From Mesorhizobium sp. SARCC-RB16n (GTDB lineage: Bacteria > Pseudomonadota > Alphaproteobacteria > Rhizobiales > Rhizobiaceae), in the NCBI RefSeq assembly GCF_008520305.1, contig NZ_ML703304.1, forward strand, positions 1 to 35,758: a DNA stretch of 35,758 nucleotides. The letters are read 5' to 3'. A program made the position numbers and the translations under genes. The notes beneath the pieces were generated by a model, which saw only the letters and a list, made by a program, of their open reading frames with translations, did not search any database and had not been told where the DNA came from. Positions within the stretch are counted from its first letter, which is position 1. Every line of letters starts with the position of its first letter. Shown here piece by piece: positions 7,620-16,325 of this stretch.

Positions 7620-9182
7620 TTATATGTTGCGCCAGATTCCGCCATTGAGACGTAGATTTTCCGGCCCTGCGGACAATACATTCTTTACTTCTTCAAAGAA
7701 GGCCTGCTGCCAGCGTGTTGAAAACTGTCTCAGCCCCTCGCCTGTATCGGCGGCCGGTAGCCTCTTGACAACAAAACGAAACTGATTTTCTACCCATATT
7801 GGAGAGGTGAAGATCGTAGGTACCTTGGTCTTGTATGAGAGCATAGCGCAAAATGGGGAATATGTTATAGACCTGCCTTCCCAAGTGATACGCGGCGCAT
7901 TGGGTGACATCGCTCCGTCGGCGGCAAGGGTGACGAGACAGCCAGAACGCAATGAATCGACGACACGTTGTGCCACTTGGACTTCATTTAGATCGGCCGT
8001 GGAGATCAAGCTATCCGTAAAGCTGGCGGTCGAGATGCTTGGTGTCGACGACAGCCACCTGTAGGGCTTTCCGAACGAGTGGATGGCGATAGGGCCTGCA
8101 AACATTGGGCCGATATGCGCGCTGACTAGTAAAACCCCTTTGCCTTCGTCACTGGCCTCAATGACAGCATTTCTATTGGCATCGCTGACGTTGAAATAGG
8201 TGGCAATCTCTCCGGCTTTATCAATACAGCATTCCAGCCAGTCTTGAATAAGCTTGTCTAGCAGATGTCCCCACTTTGCGCGCCGATCCCAGTCCTCGCG
8301 GTTGTGTGACGGCGGGCATCCGAGCTTCCGGGTGACGATTTCCCACGCCCAGTCAAGCCGCTTTTGCGGCAGTTTAACGCTGTCCAGACGCGTATGGAGC
8401 GTTGCCAGGCCTTCAGAAAACGTCTTTCCTAAATTATTCTGCCGTTCGCTCACTATAGAATCATACAGTTCCTTTGCCTCAGCATCCCGCCCGACCTGCA
8501 ACAGCAAAGCGACTGCGCTGCGCCTGTTTGTTACGGAAGGATCGAGCTCCATAACAGCCAACATCTCGGTGCATGCCTCTTCAAGGCGATGTGCATGCTT
8601 GAGAGCTCGAGCCAACAGAAGCCGGGTATTGGTTGTGTTCGGCCTTTGCGACACGATGGGGGCGAGGACATTGGCGGCCTCTGCGTACCGCCCGGCAGAC
8701 AGCAGAAGTTCACCGTAGGCGCGGAGAAATATGCCGTCGTCCTTCGCAAAATCTTTAGCCATCTCGAGGATCCCCAATGCTTCTGAGATTGGTCTATGGC
8801 TAGCGAGAGCAGCGCGAGCTGCCGCTTCGGCAAGACGAGGTTCAACGTTTCCGTTAACCTTCAGAAGGGTGCGGGCAAAGGCGTAGGCGTCGTCTGCCCG
8901 ATCAGAGCTAAGCAAATGGCGAATGGCCAACACGGCAACTTCAGGCGATGCCTTGCCCTTCGCGACCACGTTGTCGACCAGTCGCGTTGCGGCATCGTTG
9001 CGTTTCCCCCTCAAAAACGCTTGCAGCGACACTTGCGCAAGTCTTGGAAACTCCGCAGCGTAAGACATGTGGGCAAGAGCAAGGTTGATCGCTTCTTCGA
9101 TATTGCCTGACTGGCCGGCGCGCAAAATGCCGACTGATGCCGCAGCGACGGCTCTCGCGTTTTGGCTGATCTCGACAGTCAT
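7620..9182 (-). CDS. TPR protein fused to LPLAT-type acyltransferase domain
   Basis: 520 residues. Residues 20-260 are helical repeats of TPR type (EEAINLALAHMSYAAEFPRL, DDAYAFARTLLKVNG, GRYAEAANVLAPIVSQRP). Residues 340-520 resemble lipid A/lysophospholipid acyltransferases (HtrB/LpxL): KGVLLVSAHIGPMFAG, AADGAMSP and a closing GGIWRN. The expected HX4D/E catalytic pair appears as His356 followed at +5 by Phe361, so the usual acidic residue is absent. The enzyme may use another residue or bind without acyl transfer. The start ATG overlaps the stop of the upstream glycosyltransferase gene by four bases, which means translational coupling. It probably acts on a capsule or lipid-linked precursor at the inner membrane. 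Confidence 0.65.
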   Translation of the reverse strand: MTVEISQNARAVAAASVGILRAGQSGNIEEAINLALAHMSYAAEFPRLAQVSLQAFLRGKRNDAATRLVDNVVAKGKASPEVAVLAIRHLLSSDRADDAYAFARTLLKVNGNVEPRLAEAAARAALASHRPISEALGILEMAKDFAKDDGIFLRAYGELLLSAGRYAEAANVLAPIVSQRPNTTNTRLLLARALKHAHRLEEACTEMLAVMELDPSVTNRRSAVALLLQVGRDAEAKELYDSIVSERQNNLGKTFSEGLATLHTRLDSVKLPQKRLDWAWEIVTRKLGCPPSHNREDWDRRAKWGHLLDKLIQDWLECCIDKAGEIATYFNVSDANRNAVIEASDEGKGVLLVSAHIGPMFAGPIAIHSFGKPYRWLSSTPSISTASFTDSLISTADLNEVQVAQRVVDSLRSGCLVTLAADGAMSPNAPRITWEGRSITYSPFCAMLSYKTKVPTIFTSPIWVENQFRFVVKRLPAADTGEGLRQFSTRWQQAFFEEVKNVLSAGPENLRLNGGIWRNI

Positions 9183-11176
9183 AGCGCGTCACCTTCGCAG
9201 TCTCCTGCGAGCAATCGGACAGTACGAAGTACCATGGCTTCAGTCGAGAACCGCTCCTCGGCAATCAGGCGAATTTTGGCTGATGTCTGCGAGTCGGCCT
9301 GTTTGAATGCAAGAACCTCGTCTACCTTGTCACAGCATTCCTCCATATCCACGTGTTCTACTGTGGATAGGACGCAGCCCGTGACACCCTCCACTACCGT
9401 GTCGGCCGCGCCGCCAGCAGGGGTGGTGACAACCGGAACACCGCATAGCTGCGCTTCGATAAGAGCATTGGGCAAGCCCTCAAACCGGGAAAGCAGCACG
9501 AATGCATCCATTTTGCGTAACCAGAAACCGACGTTGTCGGACAAACCAGTGAATAGCAGGCGATCGGCAATGCCGAGGCGGGCGGCCTTCTCTTTTGCCT
9601 CCTTAAGCATGCGCCCACCGCCGACAAGTACAATATTCGTCTTTGGGTGGCGCTGCAGGTAAGCATGCGCGAAATCTATCCAGAGAGAAGGCCGCTTATC
9701 GGTATCGAAACGAAAGACGCTGCCTATCGTGACAGTCGCATCGGCGTTCGACAATTGCAGTCCCTCCCACAATTCTACGTCTCTGTCAGCATCCGGAAGC
9801 GAGGGAACCAAAACGCCATTGTGCACTATGCTAAAATTCAAGTTGTCAACTTTGAGCCAGTCGATATAGGCCTGAACTGCCGCCTCGCTATTGGAGGAAA
9901 ACCGCACGCCAGGTGTAACTGCGAGTGCCCGGTACATATCGCGATAAGCAGGATGGAACAGGTGTACCCGCAGTGAAGGTGGCAAGCCGCGAACAGAAAT
10001 TACGATCCGCGGCACACCCGCTATCAGCGCTGCTAAAGCGGCAAACAGGACCGCCCCATCCTGCCAGATAAAGGCGACTTCGATCTTCTCATCTCGAAAA
10101 TAATTTACCATTCTTCGGATGCCGTACACGGCAGCCTTAGGGAGCATCGGCAGAAGCATTGATACTTCGGGATCGCACAACGCAAGGTCCTGATTTCTTA
10201 TTGCTAGAAAATCATCGATCTCCCGTGTCTCCACCTCGTTGCGACGCACAGCTGGCAGAAAGAAGTCATACCCCTCCGCACTCTTAAGCGATTTGAGCAC
10301 AACATGGCACGGCTCGGTCAATACGACCCCCGCGAGCGGTCTTTTGTTCCGGAAAGCATCGGTCAAACGAATGCCGACGCGCGCTATCTGGCGTTCGGCG
10401 CCTCCCGCAGCCAAGCTCCCCGTAATAAGGGAGACTTTACCCAATCTGTTCGTTGCGGGCGGCTCCTCGCGCCTGGACGCGTACTTCTCGATCACAAGGG
10501 CAAGCGCTAACCCCGACGTGTCCCGGGACTGCAACGTCTCGTCGTCGTAGCGTTTAGCAAGGACAGCCATGCCGTCGCGCAAGTCCTTAATGAACTGCCC
10601 GGAGGCGTGCGACCCCACTGTAGCGGGGTTAAGGCCGTCCAAAACTGACAACGCCGCGAAGCTGTTGCCCCACTCTTTAAGGCGCCGCGCATAACATATC
10701 CTTCCGCGCGTATCCTCAGGAAATCGCTCTATAAGCCGAGTAAACAAGGATTCGGCGGCATCGTTTTTACGCAGTTCGCAGTACAGTTCTCCCTTTTCCA
10801 ACAACTCATCCGCCGCTTCCGGCACAGATGGCAGGACAGCTTCGATGAAATCGCAAGCCTCGTCCAATCGCTTTTCTCGGTAGAACCACCGAACGATGTA
10901 TCGCAAAGGTTTGAGTTCTTTGGGAAACCTCTCATGCAATTGGAGCCACAAAAAGAGCATATCATGCCTTGTGCGACACAATTCCAAGGCGAGCACGTGG
11001 TTGTAGTTGACATCGAATTCCAGCGGATAAACGGATACCAGTTCCCGAAGGCGAGGCTCCACGCGCCGCGCACCCGTGGCGGTTCCAGTTTCCTGCATCA
11101 ATTGCTTGATTTCATGAAGATATTCGGCGTTTTGGAGGGATGACCCGCCTAACAGCGCTGCATTCACGTCTAGCAT
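9179..11176 (-). CDS. TPR-glycosyltransferase family 4 fusion protein
   Basis: 665 residues from ATG 11176, which has AAGGA upstream; the frame is open to 11266. Residues 1-230 are TPR-like helical repeats. From about 245 a GT-B glycosyltransferase begins (LITGSLAAGGAERQ), with IWQDGAVL near 371, an acceptor/donor loop NGV near 453, FTG near 552 and the family-4 motif SRFEGLPNALIEAQLCGVPV near 563. Such enzymes transfer sugars from NDP donors during polysaccharide assembly in the cytoplasm. The gene at 11568-13658 is a paralogue with the same order of parts. The repeats may dock the enzyme to the assembly complex. The donor and linkage cannot be read from sequence. Confidence 0.85.
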   Translation of the reverse strand: MLDVNAALLGGSSLQNAEYLHEIKQLMQETGTATGARRVEPRLRELVSVYPLEFDVNYNHVLALELCRTRHDMLFLWLQLHERFPKELKPLRYIVRWFYREKRLDEACDFIEAVLPSVPEAADELLEKGELYCELRKNDAAESLFTRLIERFPEDTRGRICYARRLKEWGNSFAALSVLDGLNPATVGSHASGQFIKDLRDGMAVLAKRYDDETLQSRDTSGLALALVIEKYASRREEPPATNRLGKVSLITGSLAAGGAERQIARVGIRLTDAFRNKRPLAGVVLTEPCHVVLKSLKSAEGYDFFLPAVRRNEVETREIDDFLAIRNQDLALCDPEVSMLLPMLPKAAVYGIRRMVNYFRDEKIEVAFIWQDGAVLFAALAALIAGVPRIVISVRGLPPSLRVHLFHPAYRDMYRALAVTPGVRFSSNSEAAVQAYIDWLKVDNLNFSIVHNGVLVPSLPDADRDVELWEGLQLSNADATVTIGSVFRFDTDKRPSLWIDFAHAYLQRHPKTNIVLVGGGRMLKEAKEKAARLGIADRLLFTGLSDNVGFWLRKMDAFVLLSRFEGLPNALIEAQLCGVPVVTTPAGGAADTVVEGVTGCVLSTVEHVDMEECCDKVDEVLAFKQADSQTSAKIRLIAEERFSTEAMVLRTVRLLAGDCEGDAL

Positions 11177-11567
11177 TGTCTGTCCTTGGGAAGCATGATG
11201 TCCAGTTGGCCAACAAGCGATGACAACAATTCTGATATGTTGGAAAAACCGTAAGTCATCGGCCACGCCCGCGACCGCCCGTAGGAAATCTCTACGGGAT
11301 GCTGGGGAGCTCGCATCACCCTATTGGGTGAGCGATATTCAGTCGCACGGCAAAGAAAAGGAGGTGGTGCCCGCTGCTAGCAGATGAACCAGATCTGACT
11401 GCCTCGACGTGCGGATCGTCATAATGCCCTTCGTCTGGGTGCATACAGTTTCGGGTCACACCGAGAGGTGTCCACGAGTGCGGCATTCGCCTAAAAAGGT
11501 TCGGGTAGGCAGCCTCACCTTTTGCCTACGCCACATCGTCAGGGCCCTGCCGGATTCCGAGGCCTAT
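11177..11567. other. gap between paired glycosyltransferase genes
   Basis: About 390 noncoding bases inside an otherwise compact operon. It contains the repeat at 11309-11365 described separately. No terminator with a T run and no supportable gene was found. An internal promoter for the 3' part of the locus could lie here. Confidence 0.45.
11309..11365 (+). repeat. copy of the 33715-33772 element (5' part of a decayed small gene)
   Basis: GCATCACCCTATTGGGTGAG, then ATATTC, CACGGCAAAGAAAA and GAGGTGGTGC parallel the sequence at 33715-33772 (GCATCACCCAGTTGGGTGAG, GATATTTGCC, GCGGCAAGGAAAAC, GAGGTCGCGC). The shared start is a palindrome, TCACCC-N4-GGGTGA. At the 33.7-kb copy the element runs into a frameshifted small gene. 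Here only the first part survives, so this looks like a fragment of the same gene family with its upstream operator-like palindrome. Confidence 0.55.
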
Positions 11568-13658
11568 TCAGTTAAGGTAGGCATCGAGAGTTAGTGCGAG
11601 CATCTTATCAATTGAAAAGCGCTCGGTAGCGTATTCACGAATTTTCTGCGCCAGCACGTTCTGCTGAGCGAGAGGGCGGCTCCAGGAGTTCAACGCTCCT
11701 GCAATCTGTTCCGGATTCAGCTGATCTATGCTGGGTAGCAGCGTTCCCGTTTTTCCGTTTTCAAAAGTTTCCGCAGAACCTCCTGCTGGCGTCGACACCA
11801 CAGGCAGCCCGGAGTATTGGGCCTCGATGAGGACATTGGGCAAACCCTCATGCCGCGAGAGCAACAAGAACACATCCATCTGCGAAAGCCAAAAGCCCAC
11901 ATTTTGCGACCGTCCAGTGAAAAGAACTCGATCTGCAATCCCTAGTTCTTGAGCATGGTCCCTTGCAGCGCTACGGAGTGGGCCGTCCCCGACCATTATG
12001 AACCGCACGTCAGGGCGGGATGAGGCCAGGGCTGCTGCGGCATCGAGCCACTCTAATGGCCGCTTATTGTTGTCAAACCGCATTGCTGAACCCACCGTAA
12101 AAAGGCTGCGGGGGCTATTTTGATCAAAGGCCCGCGCCATCGCCAAAGTTGGCTCCTCAGCTTCCAAAGACAACGGCTCTAGACCGTTCGGGATTACGCG
12201 CACGGTTCCGCTGGGTAGATCGAGCCACTCTTCATAACGCTTGGCGGCGGCGAAGGAATTAGAGACAATCACAACACCCGGTGCGGATAATAGTAATCGG
12301 TAAACTGTCTTATATTCAGGTTTGTTTCGTTCGGCTCGGTCGACAGGCGGCAAAGTACGCACACCCAGCACTATGCGAGGTACGTTCGCGAAAAGCGCTG
12401 CTAGCCCCAAGGCCAAGACAGAACCGTCCTGCCAGATGTGAATGACATCCGGCGATGCCTGACGCAGGACATCCGCCGCCTGAGCCAGTCCCTCACGCAT
12501 AGGAAACGGAAGATAGGGAAGGCAATGAACTATGCTCCGCAAGCATGACCATCCCGGCCGGCCAGCAAATTTTTCGAATCCCACATATTCGTGAACGTTA
12601 AATCCTGCATGGGAGAACTGCGGAGCAAAGAAATCCGAGCCTGAACGCGAATTGAGGGATCGACATAGAAATTGAACAGGACCGAGTACATCGTGCCCGT
12701 CGATTGAGCGCCCCGCATTCATGGCCGATTTGATCGAAAGCGCTGTATTGGTCAATTGACGCTCCGCACCTCCGGAGCCAAGGCCGCCATTAACCAGTAT
12801 TAGGTGACCCAAAAACCCCTTGTTGCTTGCCGCTGGCGTGGATCGAAGACGGTTTGCCTCTTTGAAGACGTGATTTAAGAGAAACTCCTGAGGGTCAACT
12901 TCGGTGACGTTGTTGCCTTCTATCGCTCTTTCTAGAGCAGATACATTTGCGTCTACCTGTGCGGCGATACTTATATTTTTTTCTGTGAGACCGAAGCGGT
13001 ATTGACATGCGCTAATTATCTCTCGTGCTCGCATTGGTTGGCTCATCGACAAGTACAGTTTCGCGACTTCCAGAGTGATGGACTCTGAAGCATCCTCTAA
13101 ATCAGCTACTTTCGAAAGAGATTGCTCTGCGTCTTCAAAATCTTTTAGCTCTATCAAAGCGCGCGCAAATACGAACAAGTCTTCTGATTGCTTAGGTTCT
13201 TCAGAGTAGCGTTCATCGTGGATCTGGCGTCCGGCATCGATCCCCCCCAGTCGTATGGTCCAGCGCAGGAATCGTACGTAGGCATGGCGCGATCTAGGAA
13301 ATCGAGAATCAATGCCGCGCCAGACCGCTAGTGCACGCGGGTCTTGGAACCTCTCGAGTACACGCGCTGCCATCTGTTGCAGCCTCTCGTCACTCGGGAA
13401 GCGCGTGATCTCTCCAAGAAGATAGGAGAGGGTGTCAGGCAATTCGGCCATTTCTCGCAGCGAGCTGACTCGACTTTGTGCGGTGGCAATCGCCTGGGCA
13501 TCAGGCCGAAGAGCAATTCGGGTTTCTTGTATTCCCTGAAGAACTGCGGCTGTCACGGGATCGCCGTCATATTGCACAACAACAGTCTTTGCCTTTTCGG
13601 TTCTCTTAGCGCTCCCCCACCAAATTTTAGCCGTGGACAACATGTTGGGCCAATCCAT
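11568..13658 (-). CDS. helical-repeat glycosyltransferase family 4 protein
   Basis: 696 residues. Residues 60-270 are helical repeats. From about 285 comes a GT-B fold: HLILVNGGLGSGGAERQ at 285-301, IWQDGSVL near 408, NGL near 491, FTG at 580-582 and SRHEGLPNVLIEAQYSGLPV from 601. It is a paralogue of the 665-residue protein encoded downstream: both share the GGAERQ and IWQDG motifs and the same layout. It probably adds a different sugar of the same repeating unit, or acts as a partner. ATG 13658 has no strong ribosome binding site. The role is inferred from family and locus. Confidence 0.85.
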   Translation of the reverse strand: MDWPNMLSTAKIWWGSAKRTEKAKTVVVQYDGDPVTAAVLQGIQETRIALRPDAQAIATAQSRVSSLREMAELPDTLSYLLGEITRFPSDERLQQMAARVLERFQDPRALAVWRGIDSRFPRSRHAYVRFLRWTIRLGGIDAGRQIHDERYSEEPKQSEDLFVFARALIELKDFEDAEQSLSKVADLEDASESITLEVAKLYLSMSQPMRAREIISACQYRFGLTEKNISIAAQVDANVSALERAIEGNNVTEVDPQEFLLNHVFKEANRLRSTPAASNKGFLGHLILVNGGLGSGGAERQLTNTALSIKSAMNAGRSIDGHDVLGPVQFLCRSLNSRSGSDFFAPQFSHAGFNVHEYVGFEKFAGRPGWSCLRSIVHCLPYLPFPMREGLAQAADVLRQASPDVIHIWQDGSVLALGLAALFANVPRIVLGVRTLPPVDRAERNKPEYKTVYRLLLSAPGVVIVSNSFAAAKRYEEWLDLPSGTVRVIPNGLEPLSLEAEEPTLAMARAFDQNSPRSLFTVGSAMRFDNNKRPLEWLDAAAALASSRPDVRFIMVGDGPLRSAARDHAQELGIADRVLFTGRSQNVGFWLSQMDVFLLLSRHEGLPNVLIEAQYSGLPVVSTPAGGSAETFENGKTGTLLPSIDQLNPEQIAGALNSWSRPLAQQNVLAQKIREYATERFSIDKMLALTLDAYLN

Positions 13659-13708
13659 TACGTTTCTAATGGTCTGCTAATAGTGCGAACCGGACAGCCC
13701 TTCCGTGA

Positions 13709-13722
13709 GCGCGCATGCGCGC
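13709..13722. repeat. perfect 14-bp palindrome in intergenic DNA
   Basis: GCGCGCATGCGCGC reads the same on both strands and lies in the 210-base gap between two glycosyltransferase genes. It is alternating purine-pyrimidine. It may be chance in GC-rich DNA; no function is assigned. Confidence 0.3.
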
Positions 13723-13868
13723 CGCAGAGAAGGATGTTTGACCCGCCGAGATTATTCTGTAGAGCGGTGATAGCGTGGACGGTCGAGGTCAGCTGCACAC
13801 AGGCCAAGTCCAAGACCTGGCGCCTGCCGCAGCAGGCTTCGAAGGCTGTTGCGCGACAGGATGCGGCC

Positions 13869-16256
13869 CTACCGCATTCGTGTGGTGTCGACTCCGGAAG
13901 GAACTCGGACTGCACTTCCCTCGCCGAGCGCCGGCGTGCCTTGCTCGACAGCCAGCAGCGTATCTCCCTCCACTTGGCACTGACCTTGTGCTCGTGGCTC
14001 GACGCGGTCGAGGTCTCCTTTGGAAAATTGTCGGCGCGTCGCAGACTCCCGTAAGGAGTCTTCCACCCTGCCGCCGGCCTCTATGCTGCAATCATCCGCT
14101 TTCTCTACTAAGCGTTTTGCGGCCGCTGTCACGGTCATGCCGTAGGCTGCCTCACATGCAGCTTGCGTAAGTTGTTCCAAGCTAGCCGGCTGCAGGATGA
14201 AGGTCGAGACGGCGTCAACCATCGCCGCGACCATTTCCTCTCCAAAAGCGTCAATTGTTTTTAGGTTAGGCTGCATCGCGCTTGCGACAGGTCCTGCCGC
14301 AAGTACAGGTCGCCCATGCGCCAAGGCTTCTGCTATTTCGAAGCGTGACCGCCCGCAATAACGTGTAGCTGGCATGGCTGGGATGACGATCAAATCAATC
14401 GCCGCAAAGGCAGCTGCGATATGTCCGTTGCGGGGTCGTCCAGGGAATAGGCATCGATCGCCGTGGCCTCGAGCTTCCAGCTGATCACGAATCCGGTGGA
14501 AGCGCGTGCCGACGCCAAAAATGAGGAGCCGTACTTGATGCCCGCGCTTGATCAGTTCATCCACGATTGCCGGAAAAGCTTCGAGGTCCACATCGTCATA
14601 GGCATCACCGATATATCCGATGACAAACCCGCCCTGGAGAACAGGCGATGACGACCAGTCGGGCCGATTGTCGTCGACATTGAACTGGAAAACGGCTTCT
14701 CCAATCGGAAGAACTTTATTAGCCACGCCGACTTCGGCTAAGCGGTCGGAAAAGAAGTCGTCGCGCACTAGGAGGGTATCAGCCTCGGCCAACAGAGCAT
14801 TTTCCAGCCCAATAAGGATTGCTTCCCGCTCGCTGGCTGGGCTGCTCTTCGCTCGTGTCATAGTCGTGCAATCGAGAATGAGGCGAGATCCGTTGAGGCG
14901 CGCTGCAATCGCCGCCGGGTAGGCAAACTCGATCGAGCTTGGTGCGACAACAGCCCCGGCGTTCGCTGCAGCGATCCTCTCGGCTAGCAATTCGCTGGCA
15001 TCCCAAGAGTGTGCGTCGAGAATGCTGCCGTCGATTTCGATGGCCGGGAGCCGGAAGTGAGCAATACCCGCCACTGTCTCCTTGCTAAGTTCGATACGGC
15101 CTGATTTGTCGATTGAAGGGTAGCCGGGGACGGTCACTATCTTCACTTCGTTCCCGGCCGTCTGAAAGGAACTAGCCAACGCAAGTCCGCGCAAGCTGGA
15201 AGCGGACCAGTGGCCGGGGAGAGATTTCGGCCAATAGAGCATGATGGAGTTGAAACGGCCCTTTTGGCCAGCGCAGCGCTGCGGCAAAGAGAGCCCAGTC
15301 GTTTCGAGCCTAGCAAGGGCGTTTAACTCCTCGAAGCGTCTAAGTTCGCTTGTGTTGAAGTTGACACCGGTGGCTATCGCCGATCGCATCACCTCGGCAG
15401 CCTCTTTGACCACGCCAACGTCTGCGAGAACGAACGCGAGATGTTTAACTCGCCACTGTTGTGGATCAGCTGCCAGCGCGGCCTTGGCCAGAGCAACGGC
15501 CGCGGGAATATCGCTGAAGCGAGCACGACGCGATAGTTCCAAAAGCACGCGCGACAAAATACCTGCAGGCAACCTTTGATCGCGAACCCAATGCTCGGCG
15601 GCAAGCCAACCATCTAGTTCGGCGATGGCCAGCGCCCGTTCGGCATGCTGGAGAGCCTCGGCTGCTAAAAGATCGACACCAAGCTCGGGTGGCGCATCCG
15701 CCTTATCCTTCATCGCTTGTTCTTGGGCGGCACGGAATTTGGCCGGAAAGGAAAAAACGCGTCTCCAGTCGCTTTTGACCGCCAAGATCTCTTGGCCTAG
15801 GGCGAAAATTGGGCTGTTGCGGAGCGTTTCGAGCTTATTTGTCGCCGTTTTGATCTGGGCCAATAGGTCGAGATTGAGAACGTCGACATTCCTCTTTGCC
15901 TGTTTATAGGATTCCAGTTCCTTCTCAATCTGGCTCGCTCGCACGGAGACATCGCTTCTCGAGATTTCGATTTTCAGCGCATGGATATCGGCCTGGAGTT
16001 CCCGGATACGCTCGTGGTCGATGGCTTCTTTCCGGCTAGCGGACTCAATCCGCACTTCATAAGCTTGTCGTTCTGCTAAAGACAGCGCAGCTGTCTGCGC
16101 TGTCTTTAGAGGCTCCTCATTCTTGGCGCCTTCGGTCAGCGGCGGGAGATTCTCGTCGATCAAGCGCGAAACCGACTTCGTTCCGAGGCCTTCGCCAAAC
16201 AGACTATTGAGCGTACGGCCGCTTTGACGAGCCCCATGATCTTTCGATCCTGCCAT
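13869..16256 (-). CDS. large glycosyltransferase with coiled-coil and helical N-terminal regions
   Basis: 795 residues from ATG 16256 with GGAGGG eight bases upstream. Residues 55-150 are charged and heptad-like (coiled coil: RIRELQADIHALKIEISRSD). Residues 190-310 are TPR-like. Residues 330-720 look like a GT-B transferase: GHWSASSLRGLALASSFQTA, PSSIEFAYPAAIAARL, GYIGDAYDDVDLEAFP, CLFPGRPRNGHIAAAFAAID and RFEIAEALAHGRPVLA. The order matches large capsule glycosyltransferases. The last 70 residues are polar and Arg/Glu-rich with no family resemblance, so a frameshift past the natural stop is possible. It probably helps build or modify the repeating unit. Confidence 0.72.
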   Translation of the reverse strand: MAGSKDHGARQSGRTLNSLFGEGLGTKSVSRLIDENLPPLTEGAKNEEPLKTAQTAALSLAERQAYEVRIESASRKEAIDHERIRELQADIHALKIEISRSDVSVRASQIEKELESYKQAKRNVDVLNLDLLAQIKTATNKLETLRNSPIFALGQEILAVKSDWRRVFSFPAKFRAAQEQAMKDKADAPPELGVDLLAAEALQHAERALAIAELDGWLAAEHWVRDQRLPAGILSRVLLELSRRARFSDIPAAVALAKAALAADPQQWRVKHLAFVLADVGVVKEAAEVMRSAIATGVNFNTSELRRFEELNALARLETTGLSLPQRCAGQKGRFNSIMLYWPKSLPGHWSASSLRGLALASSFQTAGNEVKIVTVPGYPSIDKSGRIELSKETVAGIAHFRLPAIEIDGSILDAHSWDASELLAERIAAANAGAVVAPSSIEFAYPAAIAARLNGSRLILDCTTMTRAKSSPASEREAILIGLENALLAEADTLLVRDDFFSDRLAEVGVANKVLPIGEAVFQFNVDDNRPDWSSSPVLQGGFVIGYIGDAYDDVDLEAFPAIVDELIKRGHQVRLLIFGVGTRFHRIRDQLEARGHGDRCLFPGRPRNGHIAAAFAAIDLIVIPAMPATRYCGRSRFEIAEALAHGRPVLAAGPVASAMQPNLKTIDAFGEEMVAAMVDAVSTFILQPASLEQLTQAACEAAYGMTVTAAAKRLVEKADDCSIEAGGRVEDSLRESATRRQFSKGDLDRVEPRAQGQCQVEGDTLLAVEQGTPALGEGSAVRVPSGVDTTRMR

Positions 16257-16325
16257 GTTGAAATCCCTCCGACCCGATTTTGCGTGACGGCATGCACAAG
16301 TAGATGAGCGCAGTCCGTCGGGCCT

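Noticed and set aside
13344-14054. A 236-residue open frame on the + strand
   Set aside because: It overlaps the ends of two clear - strand glycosyltransferase genes and has no recognisable motif.
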